Positions 7,657-16,051 are shown, counted from the first letter of the stretch. The stretch is DNA of 57,061 nt from CAXMQS01 sp036446035 (GCA_036446035.1 JAZFSG010000009.1:1-57061); one strand, 5' to 3'. Made by a program: numbers and translations. Notes: generated by a model from the letters alone, not told the origin.

Positions 7657-9410
7657 GCCGGTGGCAGGGGTGTGCGCGGAGCCGTTGCCAGCCCGATCAT
7701 CCCGACGCCAACGAAGAAGCTGACATCGGCGATTCCCTGTTGGTTGGTGAGCTTCAGGTAGACGACACCAGTCAAAGGGCGGTAGACGGCAACTGAGTCG
7801 GTGCCATTGCCGTTCCAGTCGCCTGCCTCAATGATGTCGTCGGGATCGCCGAAGATGAACTGGGATTCGGCGTTGCCCGTCGTGAGCGTGTTGCGGTAAT
7901 AGACGAGCCCGGTGCTCTCTCGATGCAACCCGACCTCATCGATGCCGTCTCCATCGAGGTCGCCGGCAAACGGCTTGTCGCCGGGGTTGCCGAAGACGAA
8001 GCCATAGTTGCCAACGACACCGGCCTCCCCCTCGTAGACCTCGTCGATGAAGAAGCGCTGCTCGGAAGGCCGATACACCGAGATGGTGTCGCAGCCATCA
8101 CCCGTCCAGTCGCCGACGATGGGAACGTCCCCGGGATTACCCAGGAAGAACTGCACGTCGGCGTTGCCCACCGAATTCGAATTGCGCAGATAGACGAAAC
8201 CATCCGACTGGCGATACATGCCTGGGGTATCGATGGTGTCGCAGTTCCAGTCGCCCATCAGCGGGAAGTCGCCGGGATTGCCGTAGATGAAGATGTTCCG
8301 TGGCGCGAACAACCGCGCTCGCAGGTAGTTGTTGAATGTCGGCCCCGAGCCGTTGATGACCGACACGGAGTCGCAGGTGGCGCCATCGGGACAAGGGTCC
8401 GGGGTATCGGCAAGGGCGGCGACAACCAACGTCGTTCCCGGCACAAACCAGTCGTCGATCGGAGGACTGCGATAGACGGCTGTGTCGAAGGCGGTGTCGA
8501 AGGCGCCGTCGACAGTGCCGTTCCAGATCTGCCAGTCGCATCCCTCCACCTTGTTGAACCACACCAACCCCAGAACGTGGCTGTCACCTCGCAGCAGGTC
8601 GAACAACGAGCTGATCCAGCCGGGGCGGGATGCCGTGGCGCAAGCGCCGGTGTCGGTGATGAGGATGGGCTTGGAAGCAGCAACGTCCTTCAGGTCCGCA
8701 AGCGCCGACGAGAACAGCGCCAGGGGCGACACCGCCCCTGGATCGACAGCTCTGCCGGCGAGTCCCGTGAAATCGACGGTCATGGGGTCCGGGTAGTAGC
8801 CGCCGATACTGCCGCAGCCGCCGCCCGAGACGTTCGGCGCGAACGTCCACCGGACCCTCTCCTGTGCCGCGGGTCCCAGCCTGGCGTCGATCACGTTGAC
8901 GATCCTCTCATAGGCACCCTTGAAGGTGGCCAGCTGGCACTGGTACGCCTTGCCGCCCGCCATATTCATCTCAGGGAGGGGAGCGATGATGATCGAGCGT
9001 CCGGCGCCCTCGTCGAGCCACAGCTTGAGCTTGTCCGCCCAACTCTCGAGAAAGGAATCCTGCTCTCCCGAGGCGATCGATGACGTCGAGACGTTCCCGA
9101 CAAACAGGTTGACAAACGGAGTGCCCCCGGCGGCCCACACCTCGTTCAGCACGGTCGGCGTGTCGAACACAGGGAAGACAACGTCGATGGAGTAGCCGGC
9201 GAAAGTCATGCGGTTGAGCCCACTGCCGAGGGCCGCCACCAGGGCGTTGATGTCGGCGCCGGGAGAAGGGGTATCGGGGTAATACCCGACGTGAACGATC
9301 CCGGTGCCGTCTACTTCTTGGTCAACGGCAGCGGCCGGCGCCGCCGTGACACCGACCAGGACTGCGGCGAGCAGTGTGCTCGAAATGAAAACGTGAGAGG
9401 CCCGTTTCAC
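7653..9410 (-). CDS. Secreted GH26-like protein with C-terminal DxDxDG repeats (B)
   Basis: A 585-residue protein with a signal peptide (about 1-28), a TIM-barrel region with GH26 (mannanase-type) landmarks, and four C-terminal repeats (about 372-575). Landmarks: the acid/base region IIIAPLPEMN (Glu147), FKGAYERIVNVIDA, RWTFAPN, GYYPDP and VWFNKVEGCDWQIW. The position expected for the nucleophile Glu reads PILITDTGA, with Asp253. The protein is therefore either altered in catalysis or a binding protein; its glycan is unknown. The GTG start has TAACCT 6 nt upstream and no Shine-Dalgarno. It is a tandem paralogue of the gene at 9443 and is coupled to the CapA-like gene. Confidence 0.85.
   Translation of the reverse strand: MKRASHVFISSTLLAAVLVGVTAAPAAAVDQEVDGTGIVHVGYYPDTPSPGADINALVAALGSGLNRMTFAGYSIDVVFPVFDTPTVLNEVWAAGGTPFVNLFVGNVSTSSIASGEQDSFLESWADKLKLWLDEGAGRSIIIAPLPEMNMAGGKAYQCQLATFKGAYERIVNVIDARLGPAAQERVRWTFAPNVSGGGCGSIGGYYPDPMTVDFTGLAGRAVDPGAVSPLALFSSALADLKDVAASKPILITDTGACATASRPGWISSLFDLLRGDSHVLGLVWFNKVEGCDWQIWNGTVDGAFDTAFDTAVYRSPPIDDWFVPGTTLVVAALADTPDPCPDGATCDSVSVINGSGPTFNNYLRARLFAPRNIFIYGNPGDFPLMGDWNCDTIDTPGMYRQSDGFVYLRNSNSVGNADVQFFLGNPGDVPIVGDWTGDGCDTISVYRPSEQRFFIDEVYEGEAGVVGNYGFVFGNPGDKPFAGDLDGDGIDEVGLHRESTGLVYYRNTLTTGNAESQFIFGDPDDIIEAGDWNGNGTDSVAVYRPLTGVVYLKLTNQQGIADVSFFVGVGMIGLATAPRTPLPPA
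7686..8297 (-). repeat. Four-unit DxDxDG repeat module of GH26-like protein B
   Basis: Units contain GDWNCDT, GDWTGDGCD, GDLDGDG and GDWNGNG, separated by ~46-50 residues with YRQSDGFVYLRNSN-type linkers. Unit order and the Cys positions match those of the two neighbouring proteins. Confidence 0.8.
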
Positions 9411-9416
9411 GCAGTC

Positions 9417-9422
9417 AGGTTA
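9417..9422 (-). promoter_or_regulatory. Putative -10 box of GH26-like gene B
   Basis: TAACCT ends 6 nt before the GTG at 9410. It lies in the 32-bp gap between the two paralogues, so gene B may have its own leaderless promoter. Confidence 0.35.
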
Positions 9423-9442
9423 CAGAGGACTCGAAGTCACCG

Positions 9443-11251
9443 CTAACCAGGGCCGATGCCGAGGCCGACGAAGCCGAAACCGACGAAGAAGGCAGCGTCG
9501 GCGACACCGGCAGTGTTGTCGAGCTTGCCGTAGAAGAATCCGTTGCTGGGGCGGTACACGGCGACCGAGTCGTCGCCGTCGCCGTCCCAATCGCCTGCGA
9601 TCAGCTTGTCGCCCGGGTCGCCGAAGATGAAGTCGGCATCAGCGACCCCGGTCTTGTTCGAGTTGCGGAAGTAGACACGCCCGGTCGCCTCCCGGTGAAG
9701 CCCGACCGTGGAGATTCCGTCTCCGTCGAAGTCTCCGGTGAAGGGCTTGTCGCCGGTGTCCCCGAAGTAGAAGGAGTAGTCGGCCGAGATGCCGGCAAAG
9801 TCGGCCGCCAGGGAATTGGCAATGTAGAACTTCGCCTCGGGCGGCCGGTAGATAGAAACGGTGTCGCAGCCGTCGTTGTTGAAGTCGCCTGTAAGCGGAA
9901 CGTCGCCGGGGTCGCCAAGGAAGAACTGGCGGTCGGCGATGCCGCTGTTATTGGAATTCCGGAGGTAGACGAAGCCGTCGGACTGGCGATACTGCCCGGG
10001 CGTCTCTTCGCCATCGCAGTCCCAGTCGCCGGTGAGCGGGTAGTCGCCGGGGTTGCCGAAGAAGTATGCGGTGTCGGTGTAAGCGTTAGTGAGCTCATCG
10101 AGCATGTGGAACTGGCCGCCGGCGTCGGCAAGGTTTACGGAGTCGCAGTCGATGCCGACGCAGGGGTTCGGCGTCCCGGCCATCGCCAGCGTGGTGCCCG
10201 GCACGAACCAATCTGCCAGGGGCCAGGCGTATTCGGCCCCTGAGAGTCCAGCGGTCCAGCCGGTGGCGGCGGTGGCGCCGTCCCAGATTCGCCAGTCGCA
10301 CTCCCACCAGTTATCGAGGTTAAACCACACGAAGCCGACGGCGTTGGCGTCGGCTTCTACGAAGTCGAAGACATCCTGTATCCACGCGTCGCGACCAGGG
10401 GTGACGGAACATGTCGCGGTTTGGGCGACGATCATGGGCTTGGCCGGCATGAACGGTCGGATCTCGTCGAGGGCCCAGTCGATCACCTGGCTGACCGGCA
10501 GGCTCGGTCCCGAGATGCCGTACCAGTTGTATGCGGACACGCCTCCGAAATCGGCGTAGGCGTTCCCCGGGTAGTAATCAGCGACCTTGCCACATCCAAC
10601 AGCGGTGGCTCCGTTAGGAGCGAACATCCAACGAACCTGGTCGGCTGCGGGCCCCAGCTCGGCCTCGGCAACATCGACGAAGTGGCGATAGGCGGCGGCG
10701 TAGGTGGCCGGCTGGCACTGGTAGCCAAGGCCCCCGGTCCAGTTCATCTCCTGCATGGGAGCGATGATCATCGACCGTCCTACAGCGGAGGCGGGCAAGG
10801 GATCGAGGGTCAGGTTCTCGCCTCCGAGCCAGCGCTTCATGTAGCTAGCCCATTGGGTAATGGAGGCGTCGTAGCTTCCGGAAATGATGTCAGTCGTTGA
10901 GGCCGCTCCTGCCCGCACGTTGATGAGCGGAGTGCCGTGGCCCTTCCAGATCTCGTTCAACCCCTCAATGTCGTTGTTCCACTTGCCCGGAATATGGGCC
11001 TCGACACCGGCATCGAGGGTTGTGTCCATGAAGGTCCCCAGGAGCGATGCCCGATGGCCGCCTGTGGCTGCCGCCATGGCGTCGGCGTCGGCGCCCGCAA
11101 AGAAGGTGTTTGGGTAATAGCCGCCGTGGATCTCGGTGGGGTCAACGGCGACGCCGTCGGCACTGGCAGGCCCGGCAACGCCCAGGAGAGCGATGGAGAC
11201 CATCGCCAGGGATACCGCGACCGACAGCGCACGGCGCGAAAAAGATGCCAC
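9443..11251 (-). CDS. Secreted GH26-like protein with C-terminal DxDxDG repeats (A)
   Basis: A 602-residue protein. The GTG at 11251 is chosen because it gives a clean signal peptide (MASFSRRALSVAVSLAMVS..., cleavage near ASADG), and longer starts run into the upstream gene. The barrel has GH26 landmarks: IIAPMQEMNW (Glu168, acid/base), YRHFVDVAEAELG, RWMFAPNG, DYYPGNAYADF and VWFNLDNWWECDWRIW. The expected nucleophile position reads KPMIVAQTATC, that is Gln277 instead of Glu. Four repeats follow (about 391-596). Together with paralogue B and the CapA-like protein it forms a secreted, probably surface-glycan-related set. Confidence 0.85.
   Translation of the reverse strand: MASFSRRALSVAVSLAMVSIALLGVAGPASADGVAVDPTEIHGGYYPNTFFAGADADAMAAATGGHRASLLGTFMDTTLDAGVEAHIPGKWNNDIEGLNEIWKGHGTPLINVRAGAASTTDIISGSYDASITQWASYMKRWLGGENLTLDPLPASAVGRSMIIAPMQEMNWTGGLGYQCQPATYAAAYRHFVDVAEAELGPAADQVRWMFAPNGATAVGCGKVADYYPGNAYADFGGVSAYNWYGISGPSLPVSQVIDWALDEIRPFMPAKPMIVAQTATCSVTPGRDAWIQDVFDFVEADANAVGFVWFNLDNWWECDWRIWDGATAATGWTAGLSGAEYAWPLADWFVPGTTLAMAGTPNPCVGIDCDSVNLADAGGQFHMLDELTNAYTDTAYFFGNPGDYPLTGDWDCDGEETPGQYRQSDGFVYLRNSNNSGIADRQFFLGDPGDVPLTGDFNNDGCDTVSIYRPPEAKFYIANSLAADFAGISADYSFYFGDTGDKPFTGDFDGDGISTVGLHREATGRVYFRNSNKTGVADADFIFGDPGDKLIAGDWDGDGDDSVAVYRPSNGFFYGKLDNTAGVADAAFFVGFGFVGLGIGPG
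9464..10081 (-). repeat. Four-unit DxDxDG repeat module of GH26-like protein A
   Basis: Units contain GDWDCDG, GDFNNDGCD, GDFDGDG and GDWDGDG with FFGNPGD-type spacers. This is the best preserved copy in the window and shares unit order with the other two. Confidence 0.8.
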
Positions 11252-11289
11252 AGAAAGTGGTATCGGCTTTGGGATGCGCCAACTTGAGT

Positions 11290-12102
11290 TCAGACGGTCA
11301 GCGTAGGCGCGGCTGCGTCGAACACAGCCTTGGCGAACTCCTCGAGCTTGGTGGCCGCCGCCGGATCGCCGGCCAGCTGGTCGTGATACAGGATGCTCCC
11401 CTGCCATCCCTCAGTGTTCCACTCGCCACCGTGGGGCAACTCGACCGCCAACAGCGACTCCTCGAATGGCCACGGGTTGGAGTAGAAGTAGGAGCGGCCT
11501 TGCGGATAGAAGCCAAGATTGATCTGAGAGGGCAACTGGGTGGTCTTGCCGTCCTCTTCGTAGGGCTCGGTTCGAGTTCCGAACCATTCGTAAGCCAGGT
11601 CGAATCCGTGTGGCCACAGCTGGATGGGCCCAACAGACCCCTCGACGCTCACCCGTCGCCTCTCGAAGACGGCACTGGCATCGAGGAACGTCGCCATCAA
11701 CGCCGACGCGTCGGCGGGGTCGTATTCAGTGGCTTCATCGGACTCGAACTTGGAGCGGTCGTAGGAGCCCTCGAGTCCCAATTCGGCTGCGACGGCGAGG
11801 ATGCGATCGCCCATCTCCGAGCCGGTGGCGCCGTCGCCCATCGGAAACTCGGCGACCGGCCCGGTGTTGCTCTCTATGGCGACGGCATGACGCACCAGGT
11901 CCAGCCGCACCTCGAGGGCGCCTCCGGCTGGAAGAGGAATCGGATCCGCTACGAGGCCGCTGGGACGGGGCTTGAGGCTGACGTGCCACCACTTCGGGTG
12001 AGCTATGCCATGCACTCTGTTCAGAGTTGTGGCAGCATGGGCGTAGCTATGGAGCGCGGCCCGCGTCGGCTCTCGGTCTGGTGATAGTTCCTCAAAGATC
12101 AT
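11290..12102 (-). CDS. DUF5996 family protein
   Basis: A 270-residue soluble protein matching the DUF5996 pattern as I know it. It has an early KWWHVSLKPRPSG segment, a central VFERRRVSVEGSVGPIQLWPHGFDLAYEWFG-type region, and a C-terminal FYPQGRSYFYSNPWPF segment. The function is unknown. The ATG at 12102 is set by AGGAGG 5 nt upstream; a GTG 6 nt earlier overlaps that site and is rejected. It ends 38 bp before GH26-like gene A on the same strand. It diverges from the DoxX gene. Confidence 0.82.
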   Translation of the reverse strand: MIFEELSPDREPTRAALHSYAHAATTLNRVHGIAHPKWWHVSLKPRPSGLVADPIPLPAGGALEVRLDLVRHAVAIESNTGPVAEFPMGDGATGSEMGDRILAVAAELGLEGSYDRSKFESDEATEYDPADASALMATFLDASAVFERRRVSVEGSVGPIQLWPHGFDLAYEWFGTRTEPYEEDGKTTQLPSQINLGFYPQGRSYFYSNPWPFEESLLAVELPHGGEWNTEGWQGSILYHDQLAGDPAAATKLEEFAKAVFDAAAPTLTV

Positions 12103-12183
12103 TGGCACCTCCTGGGTAGGTCAACCCATGAGACGGCCGGAAACTTCCGAGGACGAGGGGCCGTTGCCTGAGGAAGGATTGTC

Positions 12184-12690
12184 ATGAGAGATTCCATCAA
12201 CGCAGCCCAACTGATCCTGCGGATTGCCCTCGGCGTGGTGTTCATCGCCCACGGTATCAAGCACGCCAGGGGTCGCGTCAAGACCTCTAACTGGTTCGCG
12301 TCGATCGGGTTCCGCAAGGCCGAGATGCAGTGGTTCCTGTCGACAGCAACCGAGATAGGAGTCGGCGTGCTCATGGTCGTGGGACTTCTCACGTCGCTGG
12401 CTGCGGCCGGCATCGTGGGCATCATGGGAGTCGCCTTCTTGTCGGTGCACCGCAAGGCTGGATTCTGGATCACGGCGCGACCCGACGAAGGATGGGAGTA
12501 CGTCTTCTCCCTCAGCGCCATGGCAGCAGCGGTTGCGCTCACTGGTCCGGGCGAGTGGTCGATCGACCATGCGATCGACCTCGCCGACAAGCTCGACGGC
12601 TGGGTTGGCCTTGCTCTCGTCGTTGGTGGCGTGGCCACGGCGGTCGCCCAGATGATCCTGTTCTTCAGACCGCCGACTAGCGCCGACTAG
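12184..12690 (+). CDS. DoxX family membrane protein
   Basis: A 168-residue membrane protein with four hydrophobic segments (about 8-28, 55-76, 78-95 and 118-160). It has the DoxX N-terminus LILRIALGVVFIAHGIKHARG and the conserved region FRKAEMQWFLSTATEIGVGVLMVVGLLT. DoxX proteins are poorly defined; some act with thiol or oxidoreductase systems. The neighbouring convergent gene is a thioredoxin-like protein, which fits but proves nothing. GGA-rich AGGAAGGA lies upstream of the ATG. The end overlaps the next gene by 4 bp. Confidence 0.85.
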   Translation: MRDSINAAQLILRIALGVVFIAHGIKHARGRVKTSNWFASIGFRKAEMQWFLSTATEIGVGVLMVVGLLTSLAAAGIVGIMGVAFLSVHRKAGFWITARPDEGWEYVFSLSAMAAAVALTGPGEWSIDHAIDLADKLDGWVGLALVVGGVATAVAQMILFFRPPTSAD

Positions 12691-13283
12691 CCCCCGACGG
12701 CGAACAGGGTCTGCAGCTTGCCCAAGAGTCTCCCGGCGTCGATGGCGCCGAGGTTGACGTCGGCCACCGAACCATCAGGGGCGTAGATCACTGTCAGCGG
12801 CATGCCGCGGGCTCCAAAGGCAGCGCTCAGGGACCGCCCGTCCGATCCGCCGACGTCCCTGGCCAGCGGCCAGGCATCGATCCCGCTGCGCCGCGCCAGG
12901 CCGGAGCCGTTGCCGCTGTCCTGACTGTTGATACCAACGAAATTCACCTCATCACCGATCTGGTTTGCCAGCGTGGCGAATCCCGGAAGCTCCCGTTGGC
13001 AATGAGGACACCACGAGGCGAAGAAGGCGGCGACTGTGGGCTTTCCCGAAAACTGTGCCAGCGTTATCCGGCCCTCGCCCTGCAAGCTCGGCAGATCCCA
13101 ACCCGTCGTGGTCGCGGTTCCGGTCGGCGCTGGTCCCGGTCGGAACAAGAAGACCACGCCGGCGAGGAGCACGGCGGCCGCCAATCCAAGGGTGATCTTC
13201 TGATAGCGCTGCTTGCGCAGCTTCGCTTGCCGAGCCTTCTCGCGCTCGGCGCGCTTCGACGACCTCTGCTGTTGACGAGCCAT
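12687..13283 (-). CDS. Membrane-anchored TlpA-like thiol-disulfide oxidoreductase
   Basis: A 198-residue protein with a very basic N-terminus (about 1-30), one TM anchor (ITLGLAAAVLLAGVVFLF) and an extracytoplasmic thioredoxin fold. The redox motif is WCPHC in ASWCPHCQRELPGF, and the cis-Pro is in ARGMPLTVIYAPDG. It likely reduces or transfers disulfides outside the membrane, as in cytochrome c maturation or general redox control. ATG 13283 (MARQQQ) is preferred to the upstream frame extension. Confidence 0.85.
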   Translation of the reverse strand: MARQQQRSSKRAEREKARQAKLRKQRYQKITLGLAAAVLLAGVVFLFRPGPAPTGTATTTGWDLPSLQGEGRITLAQFSGKPTVAAFFASWCPHCQRELPGFATLANQIGDEVNFVGINSQDSGNGSGLARRSGIDAWPLARDVGGSDGRSLSAAFGARGMPLTVIYAPDGSVADVNLGAIDAGRLLGKLQTLFAVGG

Positions 13284-13333
13284 TGGGTGTCTCAACACGG
13301 CCGGGCTGCCGAATCTTCCGGGTGAGATTGGTT

Positions 13334-13339
13334 TAGTTT
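13334..13339 (+). promoter_or_regulatory. Putative -10 box of ligD-pol
   Basis: TAGTTT ends 6 nt before the ATG at 13346 with no Shine-Dalgarno, suggesting a leaderless transcript. Confidence 0.4.
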
Positions 13340-13345
13340 GGCGGC

Positions 13346-14332
13346 ATGGCCGAGACCTATATCGATGTTGAGGGCGAGCCGTTCCGGATCTCGTCTCCGG
13401 ACAAGCTCATGTTCCCCGATCAGGGATGGACCAAGCTCGATGTCGTCGCCCACTACGTGATGTGCCTGCCCGGAGCACTGCAGGGAGTCAGGGACCGCCC
13501 GACCATGCTCAAACGGTGGAACAGCGGAGTCGCCGACGATCCCTTCTATCACAAGCGCGCGAATCCCAAGGAGGCGTTCGACACTGTCGAGATCAGGTTC
13601 CCATCGCAGCGGCCTGGCTTGATGCGAGTCCCCCGCGCCGGCGTTGATGTGGTGAGAATGGCACAGCTCAACTGCCTCGACCTCAACCCGTGGCCGGTAC
13701 GGGCGTCCGATATCGACCATCCCGACGAGCTGCGCGTCGACCTCGACCCCACCCCCGATTCATCGTTCGCAGAGGTGCGCGAGGTCGCGGCCATCGTCAG
13801 GGACATCCTGTCGGAGCACGGCCTGACCGGATGGCCCAAGACCTCGGGGAACCGCGGCATCCACATCTACGCACGGATCGAACCGCGGTGGACCTTCCAC
13901 GAGGCGCGGCGCTGCGGCCTGGCGTTGGCGCGGGAAGCGGAACGCCGTCATGGCCGCGCCACGACCGCATGGTGGAAGGAGGAGCGATCCGGCGTGTTCC
14001 TCGATTACAACCAGATGGCGAGAGACAAGACGATCGCCAGTGTCTACAGCATCCGCCAGACGGGACTGGTGTCGACACCGTTCGAATGGGACGAGCTCGA
14101 TGGCATCGAACCGAAGGCCTTCGACCTGGTGAGTTTCCGGACGAGGTGGAAGAGCGCCGGCGACCTCACCGAGCACATGGACGACACCGCCGGCAGCCTC
14201 GAGTCCCTGTTAGAGCTCGTCGCCATCGACGAGAGCAACGGCATCGGCGACGCCCCGTGGCCCCCGCATTACCCCAAGCAGCCCGGGGAGCCGCCGCGGG
14301 TGCAGCCCAGCAAGAGGAAGATGAAGGAGTAG
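13346..14332 (+). CDS. LigD-type DNA polymerase/primase domain (stand-alone)
   Basis: A 328-residue archaeo-eukaryotic primase-fold polymerase of the LigD PolDom family, used in non-homologous end joining. Key motifs: the catalytic DLDP in RVDLDPTPDS, SGNRGIHIYARI, and the C-terminal catalytic segment GVFLDYNQMARDKTIASVYSIR. It fills gaps with ribo- or deoxynucleotides at Ku-bound breaks. In many bacteria this domain is fused to ligase and nuclease domains; here it is alone and convergent with the ligase gene. No ku gene lies in this window. The C-terminal tail is basic (PSKRKMKE). Confidence 0.92.
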   Translation: MAETYIDVEGEPFRISSPDKLMFPDQGWTKLDVVAHYVMCLPGALQGVRDRPTMLKRWNSGVADDPFYHKRANPKEAFDTVEIRFPSQRPGLMRVPRAGVDVVRMAQLNCLDLNPWPVRASDIDHPDELRVDLDPTPDSSFAEVREVAAIVRDILSEHGLTGWPKTSGNRGIHIYARIEPRWTFHEARRCGLALAREAERRHGRATTAWWKEERSGVFLDYNQMARDKTIASVYSIRQTGLVSTPFEWDELDGIEPKAFDLVSFRTRWKSAGDLTEHMDDTAGSLESLLELVAIDESNGIGDAPWPPHYPKQPGEPPRVQPSKRKMKE

Positions 14333-14383
14333 GTCGGCTCCGAGCTTTGGGCTTCGGTCAAGAACCGCCCGCTGCGACTTGGC

Positions 14384-15421
14384 TTATGGCTTACCGCGCA
14401 CCACCTCGCCGAAGCCTGGACCGTCGGGGCGAGCAAGCTGATCCATGGTGCAGTCCTCGGCGTTCTTGTCGGGACGCCAGCGCTCGAGGCGGGTGGCGTG
14501 TCGGAAACGACCCTCGGTCAATTGGTCGTAGCTCACCTGGACAACAACGCCCGGCTGAACTGGAGTCCACGAGAGGTCCTTGCCTGCGGACCATCTACTG
14601 TCGCCTCCCGGCACCCTCGCCCCCTCCCCAAAGCTCTCCCCCACTGCGAGCTGCTCGAATTGGCCTAGGAGCACGACCCGATCGTGATCCGAGAACCCGG
14701 AGCAGTGTCCGATGAAGTGGAGCTGCCCGTCTGAGTTGTAGAGACCGAGAAGCAGCGATCCGATCTTGCCGCCGTCCTTGTGCTCCCGATAGCCCCCGAC
14801 GACGACGTCAACCGAGCGCCGGTGCTTGATCTTGATCATCTCTCGCTTGCCCTCGACGTATGGCGACTCCAGGTTCTTGGCGATGATGCCGTCGCAGCCA
14901 GCAGCCTCGAACTCCCTGAACCATCGCTTGGCGGTGTCCAGGTCCTCCGTTGAGGGTGACAGGCTCCACGGATGGTCGAGCTTGGAGGCGACCGCGACAA
15001 GGCGCTGCCGACGCTCAGAGAACGGCAGCCCCCGCAGGTCCGTTCCCGCGTCTGCCAGTAGATCGAAGGCAACCAGTTGCGCCGGAGTCTCCTCTGCCAA
15101 CAGTTGCACCCGTGACGCCGCGGGGTGGAGACGCAGCTGGAGCGCATCGAACTTGGTCCGGTCTCCAACAACCACGACCAGTTCGCAATCGACCACGGTC
15201 CCTGAGGGGAGCGAACCGAGGGCATCTGTCAGTTCCGGGAAGTACCTGAGGAGGGGCTTCTGGTTGCGACTATCGAGGCGTGGCTCGTCGCTCCACGCCA
15301 GGGCGCGGAAACCATCCCACTTCGGCTCGTATGCGAAGCCAGATGGCTCGGGCCACGATTCGCGGACCCGCGCCTCCATTGGCGTGAGCGGCGGTGAGAA
15401 CGGCCATGGGGATGCTGCCAT
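14384..15421 (-). CDS. ATP-dependent DNA ligase (LigC/LigD ligase domain)
   Basis: A 345-residue stand-alone ATP-dependent ligase. The adenylation motif KWDGFR gives the catalytic Lys34. Further motifs are SRNQK, VVDCELVV, GCDGIIAKNLESPYVEGKR and IKIKHRRSVDVVVGGYR, followed by an OB-fold C-terminus. It seals nicks in repair or end joining. It converges with the LigD polymerase gene, so the two halves of a LigD function are side by side but transcribed toward each other. Confidence 0.92.
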   Translation of the reverse strand: MAASPWPFSPPLTPMEARVRESWPEPSGFAYEPKWDGFRALAWSDEPRLDSRNQKPLLRYFPELTDALGSLPSGTVVDCELVVVVGDRTKFDALQLRLHPAASRVQLLAEETPAQLVAFDLLADAGTDLRGLPFSERRQRLVAVASKLDHPWSLSPSTEDLDTAKRWFREFEAAGCDGIIAKNLESPYVEGKREMIKIKHRRSVDVVVGGYREHKDGGKIGSLLLGLYNSDGQLHFIGHCSGFSDHDRVVLLGQFEQLAVGESFGEGARVPGGDSRWSAGKDLSWTPVQPGVVVQVSYDQLTEGRFRHATRLERWRPDKNAEDCTMDQLARPDGPGFGEVVRGKP

Positions 15422-15509
15422 TGACCGATGCTACGCGCATCCAAGGAATCGGCCCTCAAGCCGACTTTCGGCCCTATCCCGGCCCCGGAGGACGAGGCAC
15501 GCTGCCCGC

Positions 15510-15680
15510 ATGGCAAAGCACCACCGCCCCCTCGCAACCCGACTCCGCGACACAGCCTGGCTACGAGAGCTCGATCGACAGCAGAACCATCAGGCTGAGA
15601 TGGCTGAACGTCGACGCAAGGAGCTGGAGCGGAAGGAACGCGAAGCCGCCCGTGCGGCCGAGTACAACCGAGCCATCTGA
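15510..15680 (+). CDS. Small charged protein, predicted helical C-terminus
   Basis: A possible 56-residue protein starting MAKHHRPLATRLRDTAWLREL. It has a long charged stretch, MAERRRKELERKEREAARAAEY, that should form a single helix or coiled coil. No family is recognised. The start has only a distant GGAG. It lies between the ligase gene and tRNA-Asn. It could be spurious. Confidence 0.4.
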   Translation: MAKHHRPLATRLRDTAWLRELDRQQNHQAEMAERRRKELERKEREAARAAEYNRAI

Positions 15681-15733
15681 CACGTCGGAATCCCGACCGA
15701 AAACGGGGAGCGGGCCCCTCGACCGCGCATTGG

Positions 15734-15739
15734 TACTAT
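15734..15739 (+). promoter_or_regulatory. -10 box of tRNA-Asn
   Basis: TACTAT ends 10 nt before the tRNA 5' end, the right spacing for transcription to begin at or near the tRNA. Confidence 0.5.
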
Positions 15740-15749
15740 TCCGCACCGA

Positions 15750-15822
15750 TCCGGGGTAGCTCAATCGGCAGAGCGACGGACTGTTAATCCGTAGGTTGTG
15801 GGTTCGAGTCCCACCCCCGGAG
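15750..15822 (+). tRNA. tRNA-Asn (GTT)
   Basis: A 73-nt cloverleaf: acceptor TCCGGGG pairs with CCCCGGA, the D-arm is GCTC-AATCGGCA-GAGC, the anticodon loop CTGTTAA gives anticodon GTT, and the T-arm is GTGGGTTCGAGTCCCAC. The discriminator is G, as expected for Asn. CCA is not encoded. Confidence 0.95.
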
Positions 15823-15823
15823 C

Positions 15824-16051
15824 GTGAGAGTGCGAACCATCCTCGGATTCGGCGTCGGCTACGTGCTGGGAGCGAGAGCCGGACGCCATCGCTACGAGCA
15901 GATGAAGGCATGGTGGCTCGGCGTCGTCGAGTCGGAGGGGGTTCGAGCGCTCGGTCGCCGCATCGGTGGCGATGGGATCGGTGCTGCCCGCGACACTGCT
16001 GCCTCCGGCCTGTCCGCCGCTTCCGAACAGCTCCGCAAGCTCGCCGACTAG
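15824..16051 (+). CDS. Small YtxH-like membrane-associated protein
   Basis: A 75-residue protein with a short glycine-rich hydrophobic N-terminus (TILGFGVGYVLGARAGRHRYEQ) followed by a polar helical part. This is a common small actinobacterial form related to YtxH-like proteins; its role is unknown. The GTG at 15824 (or GTG 15830) comes 1-2 nt after the tRNA-Asn 3' end, so the message can only arise by read-through and processing of the tRNA transcript. It converges with rpoD. Confidence 0.65.
   Translation: MRVRTILGFGVGYVLGARAGRHRYEQMKAWWLGVVESEGVRALGRRIGGDGIGAARDTAASGLSAASEQLRKLAD

Noticed and set aside
7923..9083. 386-codon plus-strand open frame opposite GH26-like B
   Set aside because: Its periodic VAVPVA/VEVAG sequence is simply the antisense of the DxDxDG repeats.
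6916..10081. CRISPR-like array because of regular spacing of similar sequences
   Set aside because: The repeats are in-frame protein repeats with diverged DNA and no invariant repeat or unique spacers.
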